Shown: positions 1 through 6,099, numbered from the stretch's first letter. The stretch: 8,154 nt of DNA from F23-B02 sp963625685 (GCA_963625685.1 CAVFTR010000026.1:1-8154); one strand, 5' to 3'. Numbers and translations are program-made. Notes: generated by a model from the letters alone, not told the origin.

Positions 1-65
1 GACGGACTCGAACCCCCGACCTGCTGATTACAAATCAGCTGCTCTACCGACTGAGCTACACCAGC
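1..65 (-). tRNA. tRNA-Thr (anticodon TGT), 3' end cut by window edge
   Basis: Read on the minus strand, the gene starts at 65 with the acceptor strand GCTGGTG, followed by a D arm (TAGCTCAG...GAGC), an anticodon stem GCTGA/TCAGC enclosing loop TTTGTAA, and a T arm with GGTTCGAGTC. The anticodon TGT lies at 30-32, so it decodes ACA threonine codons. The 3' acceptor strand and any CCA lie outside the window. One T-stem pair looks like a G-G mismatch, which may be natural variation. Confidence 0.95.
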
Positions 66-82
66 ACGATACCGGCTCAAAT

Positions 83-111
83 ATAATAGCAAACCGCATC
101 GGGTTTGTCAA
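83..111 (-). promoter_or_regulatory. Promoter of tRNA-Thr
   Basis: On the minus strand there is a consensus -35 TTGACA (106-111), a 17-base spacer and a -10 TATTAT (83-88) preceded by an extended -10 TG. The predicted start is near 76, about ten bases before the mature tRNA 5' end, as expected for a short processed leader. Confidence 0.85.
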
Positions 112-147
112 CATAAATTTTCATTATTTTATTGAGGGAGAAAACGG

Positions 148-351
148 ATGAAACTTACAGAACTTTCGGAGCAATACGCGGCGGGAGCCGAGCTGTGCAG
201 GCGCCGCATAGACGAGCTCCGGCGCAGCCTGGGCGAGCCCATGTGCGAGATAGACAGGCTCCGCCTGCGCCGCCGGATAGGCATACTCAGCGGCATGATG
301 CGCGACGCGCTCGCGACCTCGCGCTACCTTAAAAACTACTACGGAGGATGA
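148..351 (+). CDS. Small hypothetical protein, partner of HTH gene
   Basis: This gene encodes 67 residues and I cannot assign it to a named family. The ATG at 148 is preceded by a GAGGGAG ribosome binding site at 134-140, seven bases away, which supports it as the real start. The product is strongly helical and basic, with arginine clusters around residues 19-27 (CRRRIDELRR) and 38-43 (LRLRRRIG), and it ends KNYYGG. There is no signal peptide or membrane segment. It ends four bases before the next gene, and its last codons carry that gene's ribosome binding site, so the two are very probably co-transcribed. Short arginine-rich helical proteins beside small sigma-like HTH genes occur in Clostridia and their phages (general recollection). 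A role as cofactor of the downstream HTH protein is only inferred. Confidence 0.75.
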   Translation: MKLTELSEQYAAGAELCRRRIDELRRSLGEPMCEIDRLRLRRRIGILSGMMRDALATSRYLKNYYGG

Positions 352-355
352 TAAA

Positions 356-673
356 ATGCAGGAGAAGAAGCTGAACCTGTTTGCAAGGCAGGAGGAATAT
401 ATGGCCCTGCGCCAGTACATAAGGCTCGTTTCGGGCGCCGAGGGCGGCGCCGCCGGGGCTCTGCGCCGCGCGATAAACAGGAGCCTGACAAAGCGCCAGA
501 GGCAGCTCATATGCATGTATTATCTCGAGCAGATGTCCATGCAGGATATCGCCGACGAGCTCGGGCTGCACATATCCAGCGTCAGCCGCACCATTAAGCG
601 CGGCCGCGAGCGACTGAAAAGCAGCCTGAGCTGCGGCGGCAGGAGCCTCATGGCGACGCTGGAAGATTGTTAA
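356..673 (+). CDS. Sigma-70 region 4-like helix-turn-helix protein
   Basis: This 105-residue protein is probably a DNA-binding transcription regulator. Residues about 44-90 form a sigma region 4 type HTH: LTKRQRQLICMYYLEQMS, then the helix pair DIADELG and ISSVSRTIKRGRERLK. That resembles the -35-binding domain of sigma-70 and ECF factors. A region 2 (core RNA polymerase binding and -10 melting) is absent, so it is unlikely to be a complete sigma factor by itself. Residues 1-43 are a helical leader with no recognisable domain. The start is fixed by GGAGG at 343-347, eight bases before the ATG. It sits directly after the 67-residue gene at 148-351. Alternatives are a YlxM-like or ArpU-like phage regulator, but the usual neighbours of those (ffh, phage late genes) are not present. 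Its targets are unknown. Confidence 0.8.
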   Translation: MQEKKLNLFARQEEYMALRQYIRLVSGAEGGAAGALRRAINRSLTKRQRQLICMYYLEQMSMQDIADELGLHISSVSRTIKRGRERLKSSLSCGGRSLMATLEDC

Positions 674-674
674 C

Positions 675-703
675 TTTACAGCGGCGGCGCGGCGTGGTAA
701 AAT
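675..703 (+). promoter_or_regulatory. Promoter of lysozyme gene, apparently leaderless
   Basis: TTTACA (675-680), a 17-base spacer and TAAAAT (698-703) make a good housekeeping promoter starting two bases after the upstream stop codon. The -10 box ends six bases before the ATG at 710, so transcription should begin at or next to the A of the start codon. No Shine-Dalgarno sequence is visible between them. Confidence 0.7.
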
Positions 704-709
704 GGCGGC

Positions 710-1591
710 ATGAGAAAGACAAAGAGAAAAACAGAACGCCGCGCGGGGATAAGGCCCGTATTTGCGGTGATGCTCATCGCGGCGCTGCTGCTGGGCGTGT
801 ACGCCATCGTTCAGTCGCGGCAGCGCGCAGAGCAGGAGTCCGACCCGCACTACGGCATGGTCGAGGTCTTCAACGGCGACGAATACGTGTGGATAAGGCC
901 GCAGGAGGGCGTGCCGCTAAACGAGCTGGATAAGGACGATTTTATAAGCGACGCGGAGGGAAATCTCACATACACAGGGCGCGAGTACAAGGCCAGCCGC
1001 GGCGTCGACGTGTCCTCGTATCAGGGCGATATCGACTGGCAGCAGGTCTACGACAGCGGCGTGCGCTTTGCGATCATCCGCGCCGGAGGCATGTATTACG
1101 GCAGCGGCGAGCTGTATGAAGACGATAATTTTATCAAAAACCTCGAGGGAGCAAAAGCGGCGGGACTCCGCGTCGGCGCGTATTTCTTCTCGCAGGCGAT
1201 AACGGCGGAGGAGGCAAAGTCCGAAGCTCAGTTTGTGCTTGAGCTTCTGGGGGAGCGAACTCTCGACCTGCCGGTATTCTTCGATTGGGAGCGCATATCC
1301 GGTGACGACGCCCGCACCGACGGTCTGGATAACGAAACGCTCACCGATTGCGCGGTTGCCTTCTGCGAGACGATAAAGGCTGCGGGCTATGAGCCCGGAG
1401 TGTACATATATAATGATACCGGCTACTACGGCTACGATCTTGCGAGGCTTCAGGGCTACAAATCGTGGTGCGCCGGCATCGGGAGCTATCCGTACTTCTA
1501 CTATTACCACGATATGTGGCAGTACAGCTTCAAGGGCAGCGTACCAGGCATCAATGCCGACTGTGACCTGAACATGCTTTTTGAAAAGTGA
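710..1591 (+). CDS. Membrane-anchored GH25 lysozyme (N-acetylmuramidase)
   Basis: This 293-residue enzyme is predicted to cut the MurNAc-GlcNAc beta-1,4 bond of peptidoglycan on the outer face of the membrane. A basic N-terminus (residues 1-16) and one hydrophobic helix (about 17-34, VFAVMLIAALLLGVYAIV) form a signal anchor, followed by a spacer of about 60 residues. The GH25 domain runs from about 96 to the end: RGVDVSSYQGDIDW with Asp100, the catalytic FDWE motif with Asp192 and Glu194, and the terminal strand motif MWQYS...DCDLN typical of the family. There are no choline-binding, LysM or SH3 repeats, and no phage holin beside it, so a housekeeping wall-remodelling role is more likely than a prophage endolysin. 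It is monocistronic, with a promoter at 675-703 and a terminator at 1613-1651. No ribosome binding site precedes the ATG. Confidence 0.92.
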   Translation: MRKTKRKTERRAGIRPVFAVMLIAALLLGVYAIVQSRQRAEQESDPHYGMVEVFNGDEYVWIRPQEGVPLNELDKDDFISDAEGNLTYTGREYKASRGVDVSSYQGDIDWQQVYDSGVRFAIIRAGGMYYGSGELYEDDNFIKNLEGAKAAGLRVGAYFFSQAITAEEAKSEAQFVLELLGERTLDLPVFFDWERISGDDARTDGLDNETLTDCAVAFCETIKAAGYEPGVYIYNDTGYYGYDLARLQGYKSWCAGIGSYPYFYYYHDMWQYSFKGSVPGINADCDLNMLFEK

Positions 1592-1612
1592 ATATGATCA
1601 GACAGCAAAAAC

Positions 1613-1651
1613 AAGCAGCAGCCTCCGCCATTGACGGAGGCTGCTGCTTTT
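1613..1651 (+). terminator. Rho-independent terminator after lysozyme
   Basis: A perfect 15-bp stem (1613-1627 with 1635-1649) closes a 7-base loop and runs into a T tract, 21 bases after the lysozyme stop codon. The A-rich run before the stem may let it also work on the minus strand. Confidence 0.9.
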
Positions 1652-1838
1652 GGCTGCAAAATTGCCCGAAAAAAGCCTGTGCCGCTGTGTAAAGATATCC
1701 GCGCAGCGGGGGAGTTCGAGGGGGCAAGGCCCGCCTCGAGTCAGATCTTAGCCATCAAAAATGTCCGTCAGGACTTTTTGACGAGCGCAGCGAGATCTTT
1801 CGTGAAGCGGAAGCTTCACAAAAAATGTGGCGTTTTTA
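1652..1838. repeat. Hairpin-rich noncoding stretch, possible dispersed intergenic repeat
   Basis: There is no credible gene here: the reading frames through it lack a ribosome binding site and family resemblance. It holds at least three hairpins. One is at 1716-1739 (10 bp with one bulged G). A small one at 1763-1774 (GTCC/GGAC) is followed by TTTTT. The third, at 1802-1819 (GTGAAGC/GCTTCAC, GGAA loop), is followed by six As. The segment containing GACGAGCGCAGCGAGATC resembles intergenic filler that I recall as repeated in related Clostridia genomes. That resemblance is a recollection and copy number cannot be seen in this window. Confidence 0.35.
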
Positions 1839-1895
1839 GGCGTGCCAAAAGCAACAGCCCTCATCATCGATGAGGGCTGTTGCTTTTGGCACGCC
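1839..1895 (-). terminator. 27-bp perfect hairpin, terminator of tRNA-Arg
   Basis: Positions 1839-1865 and 1869-1895 are perfect reverse complements around a 3-base loop. The inner part (about 1847-1886), with A and T runs at its foot, is a normal bidirectional terminator for the minus-strand tRNA-Arg. The outer nine pairs extend into the tRNA itself, so the far arm mirrors the last nine bases of the gene including CCA. Confidence 0.85.
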
Positions 1896-1963
1896 GTAAG
1901 GGATTCGAACCCCTGACCTTCTGGTCCGTAGCCAGACGCTCTATCCAGCTGAGCTAACGGCGC
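1887..1963 (-). tRNA. tRNA-Arg (anticodon ACG)
   Basis: On the minus strand the acceptor stem GCGCCGT pairs with ACGGCGT near the 3' end. It encloses a D arm, an anticodon stem TCTGG/CCAGA with loop CTACGGA, and a T arm with GGGGTTCGAATCCC. The anticodon ACG is at 1927-1929. Its A34 is normally edited to inosine to read CGU, CGC and CGA arginine codons. CCA is encoded at 1887-1889 after discriminator G (1890). Confidence 0.97.
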
Positions 1964-1983
1964 TTATCGCTTAGCGCCTTAGT

Positions 1984-2012
1984 ATATTAGCACAGCCGGA
2001 GAGGAAATGCAA
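1984..2012 (-). promoter_or_regulatory. Promoter of tRNA-Arg
   Basis: The minus strand reads TTGCAT (2007-2012), a 17-base spacer, then TAATAT (1984-1989) with an extended -10 TG. The architecture is the same as at the tRNA-Thr promoter at 83-111. The predicted start is near 1977, about 14 bases ahead of the mature 5' end. Confidence 0.8.
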
Positions 2013-2025
2013 GCCTTTTTTGATC

Positions 2026-2051
2026 ATTTTCGGCCATACGGGCCAAAATAA
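2026..2051 (-). terminator. Weak hairpin after the 55-residue gene
   Basis: Just past the stop codon of the 55-residue gene, an imperfect hairpin (GGCC pairs flanked by T and A runs, with a bulge) lies upstream of the tRNA-Arg promoter. It lacks a clean T tract, so it may be only a partial barrier to read-through into the tRNA gene. Confidence 0.3.
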
Positions 2052-2219
2052 TTACATTCCGAGCGAGCCTGATACCGCGTCGACTACCTCGCCCATGGCC
2101 CTGAGCGTTTTGCCGACGATGTTTTTAGGCGTTTTCCGGCTGCCGGACACGCTCATGCCGGCCAGCGAGCCGACCGCCACGCCGATGCCCATGCCTACGA
2201 GAAAATTTGTCTTGTGCAT
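2052..2219 (-). CDS. Small glycine-rich probable membrane protein, 55 aa
   Basis: This is a short gene with convincing start signals. The ATG at 2217-2219 is preceded on the minus strand by GGAGG (2228-2232) at eight-base spacing, and the frame runs to TAA at 2052. The product begins MHKTNFLVGMGIGVAVGSLAGM. Residues about 6-22 form a glycine-patterned hydrophobic helix (GxGxGxxxG), which suggests a single membrane-associated helix. A basic segment (SRKTPKN) and an amphipathic tail ending VSGSLGM follow. Proteins of this build, distantly like YtxH-type small envelope proteins, recur in Clostridia, but I know no defined function. It is divergent from the ymdB-like gene, sharing a 100-base spacer. 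No clear promoter of its own could be picked out. Confidence 0.75.
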   Translation of the reverse strand: MHKTNFLVGMGIGVAVGSLAGMSVSGSRKTPKNIVGKTLRAMGEVVDAVSGSLGM

Positions 2220-2257
2220 TGTTTACACCTCCGCAATATATTATGACCAATTTTGTT

Positions 2258-2287
2258 TTGCTACACCGCTGTAATTTGTGCTATACT
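2258..2287 (+). promoter_or_regulatory. Promoter of the ymdB-yhaO-yhaN-like operon
   Basis: TATACT (2282-2287) has an extended -10 TG at 2279-2280, with a fair -35 TTGCTA at 2258-2263 (18-base spacer). The predicted start near 2294 gives a leader of about 26 bases containing a strong ribosome binding site (AGGAAAGGGG, 2302-2311). No riboswitch or attenuator could fit in that leader. Confidence 0.7.
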
Positions 2288-2319
2288 ACACTCATTACTC
2301 CAGGAAAGGGGATTTTTTG

Positions 2320-3093
2320 ATGAGTGTAAAAATTCTTGCTGTCGGCGACGTCTGCGGCGAGCCGGGGCTGGATTTTCTTACAAAAAATCTGCGCCGCCTG
2401 CGCAAGGAGCTGGAGCTCGGCTTCGTTGTAGTAAACGGCGAAAACGCCAACGTCGTCGGCATCACGCCGCGTCAGGCGGACATGATACTTCACGCGGGCG
2501 CGGACGTCATCACCCTCGGCAATCACACTTGGACGCGCACGGAGCTGCGCCCGTACCTCGACGAGCGGCGCAAGATCCTGCGCCCGGCAAACTGCGCGCC
2601 GCAGTGCCCGGGACGCGGAATAGATGTTTATAAGACGGAATTCGGCGACGTGTGCGTCATGAATCTCATGGGACACTTCACGCTCGACACCAATACCGAC
2701 AATCCCTTCGTCATCGCCGACGGCTACATGGAGGAGATACGCGAGAAGATCGTCCTCGTCGACTTCCACGCCGAGGGCACGAGCGAAAAGCGCGCCATGG
2801 GATTCCTGCTCGACGGAAAGGTCAGCGCGGTATGGGGAACGCACACGCATGTGCAGACCTCCGACGCCTGCGTCCTGCCCAAGGGCACGGGATATATAAC
2901 AGACCTCGGCATGACGGGCGCGATAAACTCCGTCATCGGCATCGAGCCCGAGCAGTCGATAGGCAAATTCTTCGGCGATCCTCCGCGCAGATACGATTCC
3001 GCCAAGGGCCCGGCGAAGCTCGAGGGCTGCCTTTTCACGATAGACCCCGAGACGGGCAGATGCCTGAGCGCCGAGGGGGTGAGGTTCACGTGA
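2320..3093 (+). CDS. ymdB: YmdB-family metallophosphoesterase (cyclic-nucleotide phosphodiesterase)
   Basis: This 257-residue protein belongs to the TIGR00282/YmdB family. Bacillus subtilis YmdB is a dimetal phosphodiesterase active on 2',3'-cyclic AMP that influences biofilm and motility decisions. Metal and catalytic residues are all present: Asp10 (GDVCGEPG), Glu41-Asn42 (NGEN), Asn68-His69 (GNHTW), His150 (DFHAEGTSEK), and His175 and His177 (GTHTHVQT). Length matches the family (about 260). A start at GTG 2278 is possible but lies inside the -10 to start region; ATG 2320 has AGGAAAGGGG eight bases upstream and is preferred. The stop codon overlaps the GTG start of the next gene by four bases, so translation is probably coupled. 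In Bacillus this gene usually follows rny; here it instead leads a nuclease operon, so its role in this context is open. Confidence 0.93.
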   Translation: MSVKILAVGDVCGEPGLDFLTKNLRRLRKELELGFVVVNGENANVVGITPRQADMILHAGADVITLGNHTWTRTELRPYLDERRKILRPANCAPQCPGRGIDVYKTEFGDVCVMNLMGHFTLDTNTDNPFVIADGYMEEIREKIVLVDFHAEGTSEKRAMGFLLDGKVSAVWGTHTHVQTSDACVLPKGTGYITDLGMTGAINSVIGIEPEQSIGKFFGDPPRRYDSAKGPAKLEGCLFTIDPETGRCLSAEGVRFT

Positions 3094-4205
3094 GCGAGCT
3101 CAAGATCCTGCACGCGGCGGACCTGCACCTCGATTCGCCCTTCGAGGGCCTGGGCGCGGCAAAGGCGGCGCAGCGCAGACAGGAGCAGCGGCAGTTGCTG
3201 TACCGCATCGCGCAGCTTGCGCAGCGGCAGCGCGTCGACCTCGTGCTGCTGGCCGGCGATCTTCTGGATTCCGAAAGCAGCTACGCCGAGACGGCCGAGG
3301 CGCTTTCCGAGGCGCTCGGGAGCATTCCCGCGCCGGTCTTCATATCGCCCGGCAACCACGATTTCTATTCGCCGCGCTCGGCCTATGCGCGGGTGAAATT
3401 CCCCGAAAACGTACACATATTCAAAAGCCCGTCGATCGAGTGCGTCGAGCTCCCGCAGCTCGGCGCGCGGGTCTGGGGCGCCGCGTTCTGCGATAAATAC
3501 TCCGCGGGGCTGCTGCACGGCTTTTCAGCCGAAAAGCGCGCCGGAACGAAGGATATAATGTGCATCCACGGCGAGCTGGCCGCGGCGTCGAGCTACGATC
3601 CCGTGACGGAGAGCGAGATCGCGGCCTCCGGCATGGACTATATCGCTATGGGGCATATACATAAGGAAAGCGGACTGAAGAGGGCCGGCGCGAGCTATTA
3701 CGCATGGCCCGGCTGCGCCGAGGGACGCGGCTTTGACGAGACGGGCGAGAAGCACGTTTACATCGTCTCGCTCGGAGCGGCATGCATGGTCATGCCAGTG
3801 TGCGTCGCGCAGCGAAAATACGAGGTGCTTAGCGTCTCCCACGGCGACGGGGACGCGGTGAGCGCGGCTCTGGCCGCGCTGCCGGAGAATACGGAGAGCG
3901 ACGTTTACCGCATCGTCCTGCGCGGCGAGACGGCGCAGCCGCCGCAGCCGGACGCCGTGCGCGCGGCGCTGGAGGATAAGTTTTTTACGCTCCAGGTGCG
4001 CGACGAGACCGTGCTCAGGCGCGATGTGTGGCAGAGCGCGGGCGAGGATAATCTGCGCGGGCAGTTTCTCCGCCGGCTCAGGGACGCCTACGAGGCAGCC
4101 GGGAGCGACTTGGAGCGCGAGAAGATAAGCCGCGCGGCGCGCTGGGGGCTCGCGGCGCTGGATAATCGTGAGGAGGTGGTACGCCATGATGATCAGAAGG
4201 CTTGA
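3090..4205 (+). CDS. yhaO: SbcD/YhaO-like metallophosphoesterase, DNA repair exonuclease subunit
   Basis: This protein has 371 residues and starts at GTG 3090, with the purine-rich stretch GAGGGGGTGAGG just before it and a 4-base overlap with the ymdB-like stop. The Mre11/SbcD-type phosphoesterase core covers roughly residues 4-230. Its metal ligands are Asp11 and His13 (ADLHLD), Asp57 (AGDLLD), Asn89-His90 (SPGNHD), His160 (CIHGE), and His189 and His191 (MGHIH). The C-terminal 140 residues are the less conserved part that in this family contacts the ATPase partner. SbcD-type enzymes cut double-strand ends and hairpins with an SbcC/Rad50 ATPase. The gene overlaps the ATPase gene by 20 bases, which fits a two-subunit complex. 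The length is close to Bacillus YhaO (about 400), so I favour YhaO over classical SbcD. The substrate is not known from sequence. Confidence 0.9.
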   Translation: MSELKILHAADLHLDSPFEGLGAAKAAQRRQEQRQLLYRIAQLAQRQRVDLVLLAGDLLDSESSYAETAEALSEALGSIPAPVFISPGNHDFYSPRSAYARVKFPENVHIFKSPSIECVELPQLGARVWGAAFCDKYSAGLLHGFSAEKRAGTKDIMCIHGELAAASSYDPVTESEIAASGMDYIAMGHIHKESGLKRAGASYYAWPGCAEGRGFDETGEKHVYIVSLGAACMVMPVCVAQRKYEVLSVSHGDGDAVSAALAALPENTESDVYRIVLRGETAQPPQPDAVRAALEDKFFTLQVRDETVLRRDVWQSAGEDNLRGQFLRRLRDAYEAAGSDLEREKISRAARWGLAALDNREEVVRHDDQKA

Positions 4206-6090
4206 CGCCACCTTCGGAAAGCTCGAGGGCGAGAGCCTTGAGCTGCACGAGGGCCTTAACGTCATCTCGTCCCCGAACGAGAGCGGCAAGAGCACATGGT
4301 GCGCCTTCATCCGCGCCATGCTCTACGGCGTCGACAGCTCGGAGCGGCAGAGGGCGGGCTTTCTGCCGGATAAAATGCGCTACGCCCCGTGGTCGGGCTC
4401 TGCCATGCAGGGCAGCATGAGGATAGAGAGCGGCGGGCGCGATATAACGCTCGTGCGCACGACGAAAACGGCCTCGGCTCCGATGCGCGAGTTCTCCGCC
4501 GTGTACACGGGGACGAACACGCCCGTCGAGGGGCTCAGCGGCTCGAACGCCGGAGAGGCGCTCACGGGAGTCAGCCGCGACGTTTTCCGCCGCAGCGCCT
4601 TTATAGAGCAGGGCAGGGTAGCCGTGACGCACAGCCCCGAGCTTGAAAAGCGCATAAGCTCCATCGTCTCGACCGGCGACGAGGACTGCTCCTATACCGA
4701 GGCCGACGAGAGGCTGAGGCAGTGGCAGCGCAAGCGCCGCTTCAACCGCTACGGCCGCCTGCCGGAGCTCGAGGACGAGCTTTCGCATAAAAAGCAGCTG
4801 CTGGCGGAGCTGAACGAGGCCTCGGCAAGACGCGAGGACATGTCCGCCGAGCTCGAGGCGGCAAAGCAAGAGGCGGAGAGGCTCGAGACCGAGGTCATCG
4901 AAAGCCGCAAGACCGTCCGCAAGGAAGCGCTCAGCAGCCTCCAGGGCATGAGAAACGACGTAAACTCCGCAGCCGAGCGGCATGATAAGGCCGCCGAACG
5001 GCGGGATGCCTGCCGGGCGGCGCTGTGCGCCTGCGCGATAGGCGAGCGCAGGCCCGAGGAGGCCAAGGCCGAGGTCAGGGACGACCTCGCCGAGGCGCTG
5101 CGGCTCAAGGAAAGGTCGGAAAAAAGAGCCTCCCCGGTCCCGGCGATAATACTGCTGGCGCTGTGCGCCGTGCTCGCCGCGGCGGGAGTTCTGTTCAGAG
5201 ACTACATGCTGCACGCCTTCATAGCGGCCTTCCTGTCGCTCGCGGCGGGCGTCGTCCTTCTCGTGGCCGCGTCGCGGCGCAATGCCGAAAGACTCGAGGC
5301 CGCAAGGGACAGGGACAGGCTGCTGTCAAAATACAAAGCCGGGTCCGAGGAGGACATGGCCTCGAGCCTCGACGAGTATCTCGAGCTTTATAAGAGCTAC
5401 GCCGAGGCCCAGCGCGCCGAAAAGGAAACGGCGGAGGTCCTCGCGGCGGTGCGCCGCCGTCAGGAGCAGGCCGAGAAAACGACGCTCACGCAGCTCGATT
5501 TCACCGGCGGCGACAATCAGGCCGCACAGCTGAGCCGCCGGCTGAGCGAGGCGCGGGCAAGATGCAGCCGCATCTCCGCTGCCATGGCAGAGCGCAGCGG
5601 CAGGCTCGCCGCGATGGGCGATCCGCTGGTGCTGGGCTCGGAGATAAGCCGCATGGAGGCCGAATATGCCGAGATATCCGACGAGTACGACGCGATAGCG
5701 CTGGCCGTCGACACCCTGCGCAAGGCAAACGAGGATATACAAGGCCGCTTCTCGCCGGCGCTCGGCAGGCTCGCGGCGGAGTACATGCAGTTCGTCACCG
5801 GCGGGAAATATGACGGCGTGACGCTCGACCGCAGCTTCTGCGCGGCGGTGCACGAGAGCGGCGGCAGCGTGCCGCGCAGCGCCGAGTACCTGAGCGCGGG
5901 AACGCTCGACCTGATGTATCTCGCGGTGCGCCTTGCGGTGTGTACGCTCGCGCTGCCGGAGGACGTGAGCTGTCCGCTTATCATCGACGACGCGCTCGTA
6001 AATTACGACGCCGAACGCAGGAAGCAGGCCATGGCGCTGCTCGAGAAGATCGCGCGGCAGCGCCAGGTGATACTCTTCACCTGCAATTAA
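4186..6090 (+). CDS. yhaN: SbcC/Rad50/YhaN-like ATPase with central transmembrane hairpin
   Basis: This protein has 634 residues and is probably the ATPase partner of the upstream nuclease. The N-terminal half-domain has a Walker A motif NESGKST (residues 31-37) and a Q-loop (FIEQG, Gln142). Coiled coil covers about 190-250 and 365-440. Between these lie two hydrophobic helices (about 318-337 and 344-362) forming a membrane hairpin. The C-terminal half-domain carries the ABC signature LSAGT (569-573) and Walker B PLIIDDAL (Asp601, Asp602). No CxxC zinc hook is present. It is much shorter than Bacillus YhaN (over 900), mainly in the coiled-coil arms. It ends abruptly at LFTCN, where relatives often continue through a switch-loop residue. 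The ATG at 4186 was chosen because AGGAGGTGG (4171-4179) lies just upstream; the adjacent ATG at 4189 is an alternative. It overlaps the preceding gene by 20 bases and is followed by a terminator. Confidence 0.88.
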   Translation: MMIRRLDATFGKLEGESLELHEGLNVISSPNESGKSTWCAFIRAMLYGVDSSERQRAGFLPDKMRYAPWSGSAMQGSMRIESGGRDITLVRTTKTASAPMREFSAVYTGTNTPVEGLSGSNAGEALTGVSRDVFRRSAFIEQGRVAVTHSPELEKRISSIVSTGDEDCSYTEADERLRQWQRKRRFNRYGRLPELEDELSHKKQLLAELNEASARREDMSAELEAAKQEAERLETEVIESRKTVRKEALSSLQGMRNDVNSAAERHDKAAERRDACRAALCACAIGERRPEEAKAEVRDDLAEALRLKERSEKRASPVPAIILLALCAVLAAAGVLFRDYMLHAFIAAFLSLAAGVVLLVAASRRNAERLEAARDRDRLLSKYKAGSEEDMASSLDEYLELYKSYAEAQRAEKETAEVLAAVRRRQEQAEKTTLTQLDFTGGDNQAAQLSRRLSEARARCSRISAAMAERSGRLAAMGDPLVLGSEISRMEAEYAEISDEYDAIALAVDTLRKANEDIQGRFSPALGRLAAEYMQFVTGGKYDGVTLDRSFCAAVHESGGSVPRSAEYLSAGTLDLMYLAVRLAVCTLALPEDVSCPLIIDDALVNYDAERRKQAMALLEKIARQRQVILFTCN

Positions 6091-6099
6091 ATGAATATG

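Noticed and set aside
82..87. Perfect TATAAT on the plus strand ahead of the gene at 148
   Set aside because: No -35 or extended -10 at suitable distance; it overlaps the minus-strand tRNA-Thr -10, which explains its sequence.
710..1591. Lysozyme as part of a prophage lysis cassette
   Set aside because: No holin or phage structural genes nearby; it has its own promoter, terminator and a membrane anchor.
1631..1873. 80-residue plus-strand frame in the intergenic region
   Set aside because: Starts inside a terminator loop, has no ribosome binding site and ends inside the tRNA-Arg hairpin.
2278..2322. Longer start (GTG 2278) for the ymdB-like gene adding 14 residues
   Set aside because: The extension covers the -10 box and leader and has no ribosome binding site; ATG 2320 has a strong one.
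2652..3090. Upstream extension of the nuclease gene's frame by about 146 residues
   Set aside because: It lies inside the ymdB-like gene in another frame, is arginine-rich out-of-frame translation, and the SbcD-type motif begins only after GTG 3090.
4078..5214. Long minus-strand frame opposite the ATPase gene
   Set aside because: Alanine/arginine-rich shadow of a GC-rich gene; the plus strand has the conserved motifs.
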